NCBI RefSeq assembly: GCF_001021385.1
Contig: NZ_CP011773.1
Coordinates: 1-64,000 of the forward strand
Origin: Mycobacterium sp. EPa45
GTDB taxonomy: Bacteria; Actinomycetota; Actinomycetes; Mycobacteriales; Mycobacteriaceae
DNA length: 64,000 bases
Reading direction: 5' to 3'
Numbering within the stretch: the first letter of the stretch is position 1; the number at the start of each line of letters is the position of its first letter. The translations under genes were made by a program, and so were the position numbers. Shown here piece by piece: positions 33,550 through 42,010 of the stretch. The notes below the pieces were generated by a model that ran no database searches, was not told the origin of the DNA, and saw only the letters and a list, made by a program, of their open reading frames with translations.

Positions 33550-34998
33550 TCAGTGAACGCGGACGATGATCTCGGAGTGCCCCAGCCGGATGACGTCTCC
33601 GTCGGCCAACTGCCACTCCTGCACCGGGGCGTTGTTCACCGTGGTCCCGTTGGTGGAGTTCAGGTCCGACAGCAGCGCGACCTGGCCGTCCCACCGGATC
33701 TCCAGATGCCGGCGCGAGACGCCGGTATCGGGCAGCCGGAACTGGGCGTCCTGGCCGCGGCCGATGACGTTGGCGCCTTCGCGCAGCTGGTAGGTGCGTC
33801 CGCTGCCGTCGTCGAGCTGCAGGGTGACCGCATGCCCGGTCGACGGGTAATCACCCTGGGCGGGCGGCTGTGCGTATCCGCCGTAGCCACCACCGGCGGG
33901 CTGGCCGTAGTCGTAGTCGCGACCGCCCTGCTCGTAGCCGCCCTGCTCGTAACCGCGGCCAGCCGGCTGACCGTAGTCCGGCTGACCGTAGTCCGGGCGG
34001 CCGTAGCCGCCGCCCGGCTGACCGTAGCCACCTTGCTCTGGGTATCCACCCTGATCGGGGTAGGCGGGCCGGGGCTCGGGGCGACCATAGCCGGCATCCT
34101 CGTGCCTACCGGGGCCGCGGCCGTAGTCATAGTCACCTGCCGGCGGACCCTGCGGGGGATAACCGCCGCCCTGCGGCGGGCCGTAACCCTGGCCGCCGTA
34201 TCCCGGGGGCGGTCCCTGACGGTAGCCCTGGTCGTAACCCTGGCCCTGGTCATAGCCCGGGCCGCTGTAGCCACCGGCCGGTGGGCGCTGCTCATAGCCC
34301 TGGCCGCCGTAGCCCTGGCCGCCGCCGTAGCCGCCCTGCTCGGGATAACCCGGCCGCTGGCCGTACCCCTCGTTGGGCGGCGGAGCGTAGCCGCCCTGCT
34401 CGGGCGGATAGGGAGGGCGCTGCTCGGGGGCGCCGCGCTGCTCGTCCTGCGGCCGCGAATAGCGCTCGTCGTAGTAATCGTCGCCGGGCCGCCCCTGACC
34501 CTGGTCGCCTCGGTAGGTGGGGTCGTTGCTCATCGCTGGTACTCCTGGTTCTGCGGTGTACGCCTGGTTCGATTCTGGCGGGGCGGTTGTGGCTCGGGAC
34601 GGGTGGGGGTCGGCGTCAGGGTTGACGACGCCGCGCGCACGGTACTGGCCGGTGTGCAGATTCGGCGACTGCTCGAACCTAACGACCAGCTCACCATACG
34701 TTTGCCATCCCTGTTCACGGATGTAGCCGCCCAAGTGTTTGGCAAAAGTGTCCGTGGTGAGATCACGATCGGCGCTGACCTTCGCAAAGTCAGATGCACT
34801 GAGGGTAATGACGTACTCATTGGGGGCCAAAAACTTGTCGCGTGGAAGTGTCTGTACACCGGCAGAGGCTTCCCGCCGCAGCGCGGCTTCCACCTCCGCG
34901 GGGACGATCGATCCGCCGAACACCCGAGCGAACGCGTCACCCACGGTGTTCTCGAGTCTGCGCTCGATGCGTTGAACCAGACCTCTCTGGTTACTCAT
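33550..34998 (-). CDS. fhaA: FHA domain protein FhaA
   Basis: 482-residue adaptor recruited by phosphorylated proteins such as MviN/MurJ in mycobacteria. The start MSNQRGLVQRIERRLE is chosen by homology; the nine-residue longer frame is less likely. An N-terminal DUF3662 domain (about 1-120) is followed by a linker of about 250 residues dominated by Gly, Tyr, Pro and Gln, with QGGYG/GQGY-like repeats. The C-terminal FHA domain has VIGRGQDAQF, VSRRHLEI and NSTNGTTVN. It heads the kinase/cell-wall cluster. Confidence 0.95.
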   Translation of the reverse strand: MSNQRGLVQRIERRLENTVGDAFARVFGGSIVPAEVEAALRREASAGVQTLPRDKFLAPNEYVITLSASDFAKVSADRDLTTDTFAKHLGGYIREQGWQTYGELVVRFEQSPNLHTGQYRARGVVNPDADPHPSRATTAPPESNQAYTAEPGVPAMSNDPTYRGDQGQGRPGDDYYDERYSRPQDEQRGAPEQRPPYPPEQGGYAPPPNEGYGQRPGYPEQGGYGGGQGYGGQGYEQRPPAGGYSGPGYDQGQGYDQGYRQGPPPGYGGQGYGPPQGGGYPPQGPPAGDYDYGRGPGRHEDAGYGRPEPRPAYPDQGGYPEQGGYGQPGGGYGRPDYGQPDYGQPAGRGYEQGGYEQGGRDYDYGQPAGGGYGGYAQPPAQGDYPSTGHAVTLQLDDGSGRTYQLREGANVIGRGQDAQFRLPDTGVSRRHLEIRWDGQVALLSDLNSTNGTTVNNAPVQEWQLADGDVIRLGHSEIIVRVH

Positions 34999-35223
34999 CT
35001 CACCGCCTAGCTCGAGTACCTGCACGTGGTGTGTCGACCCCTGTTCACCTTGATGGTATCGGCCCAGGTCGACGCGCCGTCACCATGAGAATTCTGAGAA
35101 TCGCGTTACACCTGGTCAGGGCATCGGCGACAGGCCTGGGACGGCGGCCGCTAGGCTTGAATGAGCCGCGGGCGCGAGTTGAGGTTCACCCCCTCGACCG
35201 TGATACGCTCCCTCGGTTGTTTC

Positions 35224-35306
35224 GGGCGAGTGGCGGAATGGCAGACGCGCTGGCTTCAGGTGCCAGTGTCCTTCGGGACGTGGGGGTTCAAGTCCCCCTT
35301 CGCCCA
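35224..35306 (+). tRNA. tRNA-Leu (anticodon CAG)
   Basis: An 83-base class II tRNA. The acceptor stem gggcgag pairs with ttcgccc. The anticodon stem-loop tggcttcaggtgcca carries CAG. A long variable arm (tgtccttcgggacg) is present, and the T arm is gggggttcaagtccccc. CCA is not encoded. It lies upstream of fhaA as in M. tuberculosis and is followed by a clear terminator. Confidence 0.97.
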
Positions 35307-35321
35307 CAATGTGGAGAAAAT

Positions 35322-35345
35322 CCCCGGCTTCCGGCCGGGGTTTTT
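35322..35345 (+). terminator. Rho-independent terminator of tRNA-Leu
   Basis: A GC-rich stem, ccccggc at 35322-35328 with gccgggg at 35334-35340 around a 5-base loop, is followed by TTTTT at 35341-35345. It lies 16 bases downstream of the tRNA and just before the convergent diguanylate cyclase gene. Confidence 0.9.
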
Positions 35346-35358
35346 CTGTTTGATGCAG

Positions 35359-36654
35359 TTACGGATCGAGACCGGCGACGGCATTGCGGCCGGCTTGCTT
35401 GGCCTGATACATCGCGGCGTCGGCCCGAGCGCTGACCGCCGCACTCGGCTCGCCGGGTACCGACGAGGTGGCGCCGATGCTCAGGGACGTGTTGATCGTC
35501 AAACCGAATTGATGGATCGGTTCGGCGGCCAGCCCGCGGATCCGTTCGCCGACCTCGACGGCGTCCTTGGTGCTGCCGACGCCCGGCAATAAGACAAGGA
35601 TCTCGTCACCGCCAATTCGCCCGACGGTGTCGTCCAGGTGGACGCATTCGCGCATCCGGGCCGCGATCGTCGACAGCACCGCGTCACCGACGGCGTGGCC
35701 CCAGGTGTCGTTGATCTGCTTGAAGTGATCGATATCGCAATACAGGACGCCCAGCCGCGAACCGGGTTGCTTCAAAGCGGTCTCGAAGCGGGCCATGGTC
35801 TCGGCTCGGTTGACCAACCCGGTGACGCTGTCGAAGCGGGCAAGTTCGCGAAGCCGGTTACGCATATCGTCCACGGCAGCCGAAATCTGCGCGATCTCGC
35901 GGGGCCCGCCCCGGCCGATGGGCTGGTCGTAATCGCCGTCCGCTACGGCGCGGACCGATCGCACCAACCGCGAGACAGGCTGGGTGAGCATGCGCCGCAC
36001 GACGACGATGCACCCGATGACGCTGGCCACCAGGATGCTCATCGCAACCCATTGGTTGTTGTTCGACGTGCGCAGCACTGAGCCGATGTGTTCGATCTCG
36101 GCGCTGATGAGCCTGTCGAGCCGAGCATTGAGTGCGCGGAACCGTTCTCGAAGCGGATCGAACAGATTCTTCGCGTCGAGGACCATCTGATCGAGCAGGG
36201 ATCGCGGGATGGATCCCGTTCGCAGCGCGAGGATCTGGGGTTCTGCCGCGTGGCTGCGCCACAACGCCGCTGCCGCCATCTCATCCTGGAACAAAGCGCG
36301 TAGGTCAGCGGCGTACGGGAGACCTTCGATTTCCCGCCGGAGCTCAGGTACCACGCGGTTGACCGTGGCGGTCCCGGCTTCAAACAACTCGAGCGCAATC
36401 GGATTGCCGGTCAGTAGATACGCCCGCTGGCCGGTCTCCTGGTCGACGAACGCGCGACTCAGTTCAAAGCTGTGGTTCCTGATCGGGATCAGGCGGTCAC
36501 CGAGTTCGTGGAGAGAGTGCCCGATCGTGATTCGACCGACTATCGACGCGGCCATCGTCGCAACGAAAACCACCGTAATGACGCCGACACAGCAAAAGAT
36601 CAACGCTCGCAGGGATGGCCGCCGTCTGCTCGAACTCACCACAGCGTCGACCAT
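35359..36654 (-). CDS. Diguanylate cyclase with CHASE3-like sensor and HAMP
   Basis: Membrane GGDEF protein, 431 residues, predicted to make cyclic di-GMP. TM1 lies at about 17-38. The extracellular CHASE3-like region carries the hallmark DQETGQRAYLLTGN at 71-84. TM2 lies at about 203-220, a HAMP linker at about 221-272 and the GGDEF domain from about 275. The active-site loop reads GGDEI (348-352) in place of GGDEF. The usual RxxD inhibitory site is HLDD here, so product inhibition may be absent (inference). It is convergent with tRNA-Leu. Confidence 0.9.
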   Translation of the reverse strand: MVDAVVSSSRRRPSLRALIFCCVGVITVVFVATMAASIVGRITIGHSLHELGDRLIPIRNHSFELSRAFVDQETGQRAYLLTGNPIALELFEAGTATVNRVVPELRREIEGLPYAADLRALFQDEMAAAALWRSHAAEPQILALRTGSIPRSLLDQMVLDAKNLFDPLRERFRALNARLDRLISAEIEHIGSVLRTSNNNQWVAMSILVASVIGCIVVVRRMLTQPVSRLVRSVRAVADGDYDQPIGRGGPREIAQISAAVDDMRNRLRELARFDSVTGLVNRAETMARFETALKQPGSRLGVLYCDIDHFKQINDTWGHAVGDAVLSTIAARMRECVHLDDTVGRIGGDEILVLLPGVGSTKDAVEVGERIRGLAAEPIHQFGLTINTSLSIGATSSVPGEPSAAVSARADAAMYQAKQAGRNAVAGLDP

Positions 36655-36722
36655 AAGTCACCAGGTCAGCGGAGCGCGGTTCTTTGCGTTGTGAGATAAC
36701 GCCGGTGGGCGGAGGGCTGCTT

Positions 36723-37031
36723 TCAGTTGTTCGGCGACACCTGGTGCGGGGCACCGCGCCAGGGGTAGAGGGTGCTGCTGTTCACGTCGACGATGCCGTA
36801 CGAATTCCAGTACCAGTCGTGGCAGCTGTTCCAGTCCCAGCGCAGCACCTGGCTGCCGGGAATCGCCGGATCGCCGGGACACCAATGGGTGCAGGTCATT
36901 CCCTGCGGGCAGTTGCCGCCCTGATAACTGGGCCCGTCGGCGGTCGCGGCGCCTGCTCCCAGTGCCAGGCCGGCTACTGCGATGGCACCGGACAGCACCG
37001 GCGATGTCGTGAGCCGGGAGATGTTCGTCAT
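36723..37031 (-). CDS. Small secreted mycobacterial protein, function unknown
   Basis: 102 residues from the ATG complementary to 37029-37031. An N-terminal signal peptide (LSGAIAVAGLALGAGAATA) is probably cleaved just before DGPSY. The mature part is about 70 residues, rich in Trp, Cys, Tyr and Asn (CTHWCPGDPAIPGSQ, WDWNSCHDWYWNS), with four Cys that could form two disulfides. It resembles a group of small exported mycobacterial proteins with a CPGD motif (recalled, not checked). It lies between two diguanylate cyclase genes. Confidence 0.75.
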   Translation of the reverse strand: MTNISRLTTSPVLSGAIAVAGLALGAGAATADGPSYQGGNCPQGMTCTHWCPGDPAIPGSQVLRWDWNSCHDWYWNSYGIVDVNSSTLYPWRGAPHQVSPNN

Positions 37032-37077
37032 GGGACAAGTGCAGCCGGGGCAGCCCGCTACCGATCCCAACCGTCCG

Positions 37078-38178
37078 TTATCGGTCGACGCGGGCCGGCC
37101 GGCAGATACGGGTTTGGTTGCCGCCGGCGCGCTTCGCGGCGTACATCGCGGCATCGGCGGATCGGATCAAATCGTCCATCGCCGATCCGCTGTCCCACCG
37201 CACGATCGCGGCGCCGACACTTGCGGTCACCGGCTGGGGCAGGGAGGCGATGGCTGTACAGAGGTGGGTGGGCAACCGCTCGGCATCCTCGGCCGGCACT
37301 GCGTCGATGACGATGAACTCCTCGCCGCCGAAGCGTCCGATGATCGCTGAGCCGGTACTGGCCTCGCGAAGCACCCAGCCGACCGCGGTCAGGGCCTGGT
37401 CGCCGGCGAGATGACCGTAGGCGTCGTTGAGTTTCTTGAATTTGTCCAAGTCGATCATCACCACCACCAGATGTAGGTCATCACCGGGTGAGGTCAGCAA
37501 CGTCGATGCGCGCTCGTAGAAGGCGCGCCGGTTGAGCACGCCGGTGAGCGGATCCTGGTCCGAGCGCACGACATCGGCACCGAGGGTGCGCACCACCGCC
37601 TGGATCGCCAGTGGGACCGCGAGGTTGAGTTCGATGACCAGCCACAGTCCAGCGGTAGCGGCCACCCAGCCGTCGGCCTCGGCCACCCGCAACGCACACA
37701 GCACCCCGGCGACGACGCCGAGGAGGATGTTGACCGCGATGGCCTTGGTGTTGTGGAAAAAGGCCGCATACCCGCCGAGCAGGGCCATGGCGGTGCAACC
37801 CAGGAGGGCGAGCATGGCAAGCGGTTGCATCAAGCAGCCCACTGCGATGATGCCGCCGCCGAGCCAGGCCATCACCAGCGATTGCCTGCGAGTTGGCCAC
37901 CCCCGCAGCCACAACACGGCGTAGCCCAGACCGATGACCACGGCGGCGATGCTGAACACTGCCTTGACCACGACGGGCACGTCGCGCATCGTGAGCGTCG
38001 CGACCGCCATCAGCATCAGGGCCGCCGAGATCAGGGCCATCAACAGCTTGGTGGGCATCTCCAATCCGCGTGCGCGGAGATACCCGGTAAGCCATTCGAA
38101 CTGATCGGCTTGCCGCCACCAACGCCCGATAGGTCCCCCGGCTTGGCCGCCCTGCCTGACCGCCCGCTCGTCGTTCAC
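37078..38178 (-). CDS. Diguanylate cyclase with multi-helix membrane domain
   Basis: 366-residue GGDEF protein. A hydrophobic region with about six TM helices (residues 43-200) is followed by a GGDEF domain starting at DPLTGVLNRRAF. The active-site motif is GGEEF at 284-288, a functional variant in many cyclases. The RxxD inhibitory site is absent at the expected position. It probably senses a membrane signal through the N-terminal helices. No neighbouring c-di-GMP phosphodiesterase is seen. Confidence 0.88.
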   Translation of the reverse strand: MNDERAVRQGGQAGGPIGRWWRQADQFEWLTGYLRARGLEMPTKLLMALISAALMLMAVATLTMRDVPVVVKAVFSIAAVVIGLGYAVLWLRGWPTRRQSLVMAWLGGGIIAVGCLMQPLAMLALLGCTAMALLGGYAAFFHNTKAIAVNILLGVVAGVLCALRVAEADGWVAATAGLWLVIELNLAVPLAIQAVVRTLGADVVRSDQDPLTGVLNRRAFYERASTLLTSPGDDLHLVVVMIDLDKFKKLNDAYGHLAGDQALTAVGWVLREASTGSAIIGRFGGEEFIVIDAVPAEDAERLPTHLCTAIASLPQPVTASVGAAIVRWDSGSAMDDLIRSADAAMYAAKRAGGNQTRICRPARVDR

Positions 38179-38288
38179 CGTGCTGCCCCTCCCCGCCTTC
38201 GATTCACGGTAGCCGGGCGCACTCCATGGCGAAGCGAAACATCAACGGCGGCCGGAAATTAGGGCGGCCTACTTATTAGTCTGTTCGG

Positions 38289-38558
38289 ATGAGCCCGCAA
38301 TCGGTTCCCGGTGGAGTGGTGCACAAGCTTCCGGCAGACCTGCGAACTGCGCTGCTTGGTAACGACACCGCGCTGGCGGCGTGGAAGGACATCACTCCCC
38401 TGGCGCGCAACGAGTTCATCTGCTGGGTCGAGGACGCCAAGCAGGAGAAGACGCGCGAGCGTCGCATTCGCCGCACCCAGGAAGAGTTGGAGGAAGGCAT
38501 GCGCCGGCCGTGCTGTTGGCCGGGTTGTAAGCACCGCGAGCGCACCGGCAAGGCCTAG
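38289..38558 (+). CDS. YdeI/OmpD-associated family protein
   Basis: 89-residue protein resembling the OmdA/YdeI family. VPGGVVHKLPADLRTALLGN is followed by AAWKDITPLARNEFICWVEDAKQEKTR-type sequence, then a basic helical stretch. A short Cys pair region (RPCCWPGCKHRE) ends the protein, a variation that could bind metal (inference). It is monocistronic, divergent from the diguanylate cyclase gene. Biochemical role unknown. Confidence 0.78.
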   Translation: MSPQSVPGGVVHKLPADLRTALLGNDTALAAWKDITPLARNEFICWVEDAKQEKTRERRIRRTQEELEEGMRRPCCWPGCKHRERTGKA

Positions 38559-38718
38559 ACGGTCAGGTGTTCACCGATACCGCGACCGGCGCAGACCCGG
38601 CGGCCGCGGGTCCGAAAGATGAAGCGCCAGAATTTCTTTGAACGGCGGGTTGCCCCGACCGTGAATCAACTGGCCACGGCAGCCTGCCTGGGTGTGCGAT
38701 CGCGACCGTCCTCCGCCA

Positions 38719-39321
38719 TCAATCTGGCGTGAGTCCGCGCAACAGCACCGCCAACCCGTACTCGAAGGCGTCATCCGCCCGGCCCGGCTTGGGGCCGCCG
38801 GTGGCCAGTGCCGCCGCCAGCTCCGGGCCCACCTCGGCACCGGAATCCCACGGCTCCTCCGGTGCGGCCAGGTCCAGCGCCGACCCCAGCACGTAGCAGT
38901 CCATCAGGGTGATCGCCCGCAGCGTGTCCGCGGCGTCGAACCCGGCGCGCCCAAGCGTCACCGCCAAGACGTTGTACATCCGGATGGCGTGGCTGCTGTT
39001 CACGGCGTACGCGGTCAGCAGCGGGATCAGTCGCGGATAACGGGCATAGCTGCGCCGGTAGGAGCGCAGGATGTCGGCGACGGCGTCGGCCCACGGGCGG
39101 GTCGGTTCGTCGTCGGGCAGCTGCACCTCGGACATCGCCCGCTCCCGCAGCAGCTCCACGATCTGGTCGCGACCAGACACATGGTTGTACAGCGACGACG
39201 GGCTGACCTGCAATTTTTTTGCCAGATCCGGCATGGTGAAGCCACCGGTCGCGCTCACCAGATCCATCGCCGCCGACGCGATCCGGTCGGTGGACAGCAG
39301 TGGTGTCGGCGGGCGGCCCAT
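38719..39321 (-). CDS. TetR-family transcriptional regulator
   Basis: 200-residue repressor. The N-terminal helix-turn-helix is visible in FTMPDLAKKLQVSPSSLYNHVSGRDQIVELL. The C-terminal half looks like the TetR_C_1-type ligand domain. The gene is divergent from the nitrilase operon, with 77 bases between starts. A 23-bp inverted repeat at 39368-39390 sits in that gap and is a likely operator. It is likely to repress the adjacent catabolic operon and possibly itself until an amide or amine ligand binds (inference). Confidence 0.9.
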   Translation of the reverse strand: MGRPPTPLLSTDRIASAAMDLVSATGGFTMPDLAKKLQVSPSSLYNHVSGRDQIVELLRERAMSEVQLPDDEPTRPWADAVADILRSYRRSYARYPRLIPLLTAYAVNSSHAIRMYNVLAVTLGRAGFDAADTLRAITLMDCYVLGSALDLAAPEEPWDSGAEVGPELAAALATGGPKPGRADDAFEYGLAVLLRGLTPD

Positions 39322-39367
39322 GAAAAACCTCTCTCCGTCTTGCGAAGAATTATGAGCCAGTTCACAC

Positions 39368-39390
39368 TAAAACGAAAGAGATTCGTTTTA
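39368..39390. promoter_or_regulatory. Inverted-repeat operator of the nitrilase operon
   Basis: A perfect inverted repeat with 9-bp arms, taaaacgaa (39368-39376) and ttcgtttta (39382-39390), around a 5-base spacer. It ends immediately before the ggag ribosome-binding site of the nitrilase gene and lies 47 bases from the TetR start. The size and symmetry match TetR-family operators. Confidence 0.75.
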
Positions 39391-39398
39391 GGAGTTCG

Positions 39399-40382
39399 AT
39401 GATCACCCTGACCGGTAGTGCGCTGGAACCGCTCTCCCGCTCGGCACCGTCGCAGCGGTCGCCGCTGCGGGTCGGCCTGGTCCAACATCGGTGGCGGCCC
39501 GATCGCGGCGAGCTGGTCGCAGCACTGCGATCCGGTATCGACACCGCAGCCGGCGAGGGTGCATCGGTGGTCTTCCTGCCCGAGATCACTCTCCTTCGCT
39601 ATCCGGCCGACGCCCCCGCCGGCGCCAACCCCACGGCGCTGGCCGAAGATCTGAAGAACGGACCCACCTTTGAGTTGGCCGCGAATGCGGCGCGGGACAA
39701 CGGAATCTTCGTGCACGCCTCCCTCTACGAGCGCACCTTCGATGGGCACGACGGCCTGGGCTACAACACCGCGATCCTGGTCTCGCCCGCCGGTGAATTG
39801 GTCGGCCGGACCCGCAAGCTGCACATCCCGATCTCGGCGGGCTACTACGAGGACACCTACTTCCGGCCCGGCCCCGACGCCGACGCGTATCCCGTCTACG
39901 CCCCCGACGGTCTCGACGCACGACTGGGCATGCCGACGTGCTGGGACGAGTGGTTTCCGGAGGTCGCCCGCAACTACTCGCTGGCCGGCGCCGAGCTGCT
40001 CGTCTACCCGACGGCGATCGGATCCGAACCCGTCTTCCCCGACTTCGATACACGGCCGCTGTGGCAGCAGGTCATCGTCGCGAACGGCATCAACAGTGGC
40101 CTGTTCATGGTGGTGCCCAACCGGGTCGGCGACGAGGGCACGGTGACGTTCTACGGTTCGTCGTTCATCTCCGATCCCTACGGACGGGTGCTGGTGCAGG
40201 CACCCCGCGACGAGGAGGCGGTCCTGGTCGCCGACCTGGACCTCGATCAGCGTCGAGACTGGTTGGAGCTCTTCCCCTTTCTGCTGACCCGACGGCCTGA
40301 CACCTACGGCGCGCTCACCCGGCCCGTCGTCGCCGACCAGCCCTACGGTGCCGGCCACGCCGCCACGGCGGTGGTCAAATGA
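39399..40382 (+). CDS. Nitrilase-superfamily carbon-nitrogen hydrolase
   Basis: 327-residue amidase of the CN-hydrolase family, resembling N-carbamoylputrescine amidases and beta-ureidopropionases. The Glu-Lys-Cys triad is complete: Glu62 in FLPEITL, Lys140 in RKLHIP and Cys181 in PTCWDEWFPE. The substrate is probably a small carbamoyl or amide compound, but the exact one cannot be read from the sequence. It is first in a four-base-overlapping operon with an amidohydrolase and a permease, under TetR control. Confidence 0.9.
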   Translation: MITLTGSALEPLSRSAPSQRSPLRVGLVQHRWRPDRGELVAALRSGIDTAAGEGASVVFLPEITLLRYPADAPAGANPTALAEDLKNGPTFELAANAARDNGIFVHASLYERTFDGHDGLGYNTAILVSPAGELVGRTRKLHIPISAGYYEDTYFRPGPDADAYPVYAPDGLDARLGMPTCWDEWFPEVARNYSLAGAELLVYPTAIGSEPVFPDFDTRPLWQQVIVANGINSGLFMVVPNRVGDEGTVTFYGSSFISDPYGRVLVQAPRDEEAVLVADLDLDQRRDWLELFPFLLTRRPDTYGALTRPVVADQPYGAGHAATAVVK

Positions 40383-42010
40383 GCGCCACGCTGTTCACCG
40401 GCGGTGTGGTCTGGACCGGAGCGGGAGAGGAGGTCGACGCCCTTCTGGTGACCGACGGGGTGGTGCGCGCGCTGGGCGACGCGGCCCGTGAACTCGCTGC
40501 CGGAATCGACTGCGAGCGAGTCGATCTCAAGGGCGGATTCCTGATGCCGTCATTCGGTGACGGCCACGCCCATCCGCTCTACGGCGGACTCGAGGCAGTC
40601 GGGCCTGCGGTCCGCGGATGCAGCACGGTCGACGAGATCGTCACCGCGGTCAAGGTCTACGCCGAAGAGCATCCCGACGAGGAGTGGATCGTCGGCGCCT
40701 CCTACGACGGCAGCCTTGCCCCTGGCGGGCTGTTCGATTCCCGGTGGCTGGATGCGGCGGTACCGGATCGCCCCGTGGTCCTGCGGGCGTGGGACTACCA
40801 CACGCTGTGGTGCAACACCGCGGCCATCGAACGCGCCGGCATCACCGCCGATACCCCCGACCCGGTGCTCGGCGAGATTCCCCGGCGCCCGGACGGCTCG
40901 GTGCTCGGTACGTTACGCGAGTGGGGTGCAACCGATCTGGTGATGGCGGTGATGCCACCGCGCGACGAGCGGCAGCGCATCGACGCGCTCGGCACGGCCG
41001 CCGACTACTACCTGGCCCGCGGCGTCACCTGGGTGCAGGACGCCTGGGTCGAGCCCGGTGACGTGGCAACCTACGTCGCGGCCGCCCGTCAAGGCGAGCT
41101 GCGCATGCGTTTCAACCTCGCGCTGTACGCCGACCCGCGGCATTTCGATTCGCAGATAAAGCAATTCGCCGAGTCCCGGCGAGTGGTCGACGAGGTGGGT
41201 TCGCCGCTGCTGACCGCGAACACGGTCAAGTTCTTCGCCGACGGCGTCGTCGAGAACGAGACGGGTGCCTTGCTCGCGCCGTACTGCTCGGGACTGCATT
41301 CACACGGGATGCAAAATTGGGAAGGTGACGCACTCGCCGAGGCTGTGCGCCGCGTCGACGAGCTCGGACTACAGATCCACATCCACGCCATCGGTGATGC
41401 CGCCGTCCGCCAGGCGCTGGACGCCATCGAATACACCGTGTCCCACAACGGGAATCGTGACCGCAGGCCGGTGATCGCTCACGTTCAGCTGGTGGACGAC
41501 ACCGATATCGGGCGGTTTGCCGCGCTCGGCGTCATCCCCAACATGCAACCGCTGTGGGCGCAGATGGACGCGCTGATGACGGTGCTGACCATCCCCCGGC
41601 TCGGCGCCGAACGTGCCGACCGGCAGTATCAGATGCAAACTCTGAACCGCTCCGGTGCGGCCCTGGCGTTCGGCTCGGACTGGCCGGTGTCGTCGGGCGC
41701 CCCGCTGGACGGCATCGCGGTGGCGACGTCGCGGCGGACTGCCGACGGGCAACCAGACGGCGGCTGGACACCTCACGAGATCGTGCCGATCGAGCGCGCA
41801 TTGTCGTCCTACACTGCTGCGGTCGCCTATCAGGCTTTCGCCGAAATGACCTGGGGACAAGTCGTTCCCGGCGCCAGCGCCGACCTGGTCTGGCTCGACG
41901 ACGATCCGCGGAACACACCGCCGCTGGATCTGCCGGGCGTGGGCATCCGCGCCACCTACTTGCGCGGTGCGCAGGCCTACCGGGCCGACAACGGAAGGGC
42001 ACGACCATGA
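40379..42010 (+). CDS. Amidohydrolase family 3 protein (YtcJ-like)
   Basis: 543-residue metal-dependent hydrolase of the amidohydrolase superfamily (PF07969 type). It has the N-terminal metal motif GDGHAHPLYGG, the central HIHAIGDAAV and the C-terminal SDWPVSSGAPLDGI, with an Asp typical of the metal or catalytic site. No signal peptide. The ATG at 40379 overlaps the nitrilase stop. With the neighbouring nitrilase it could perform consecutive C-N bond cleavages of one substrate (inference). The exact substrate is unknown. Confidence 0.88.
   Translation: MSATLFTGGVVWTGAGEEVDALLVTDGVVRALGDAARELAAGIDCERVDLKGGFLMPSFGDGHAHPLYGGLEAVGPAVRGCSTVDEIVTAVKVYAEEHPDEEWIVGASYDGSLAPGGLFDSRWLDAAVPDRPVVLRAWDYHTLWCNTAAIERAGITADTPDPVLGEIPRRPDGSVLGTLREWGATDLVMAVMPPRDERQRIDALGTAADYYLARGVTWVQDAWVEPGDVATYVAAARQGELRMRFNLALYADPRHFDSQIKQFAESRRVVDEVGSPLLTANTVKFFADGVVENETGALLAPYCSGLHSHGMQNWEGDALAEAVRRVDELGLQIHIHAIGDAAVRQALDAIEYTVSHNGNRDRRPVIAHVQLVDDTDIGRFAALGVIPNMQPLWAQMDALMTVLTIPRLGAERADRQYQMQTLNRSGAALAFGSDWPVSSGAPLDGIAVATSRRTADGQPDGGWTPHEIVPIERALSSYTAAVAYQAFAEMTWGQVVPGASADLVWLDDDPRNTPPLDLPGVGIRATYLRGAQAYRADNGRARP

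Noticed and set aside
33553-35010. A 485-residue rightward frame opposite fhaA
   Set aside because: It mirrors the repetitive Gly/Tyr/Pro linker of fhaA; its Ala/Val/Arg-rich composition is explained as the shadow of those codons.
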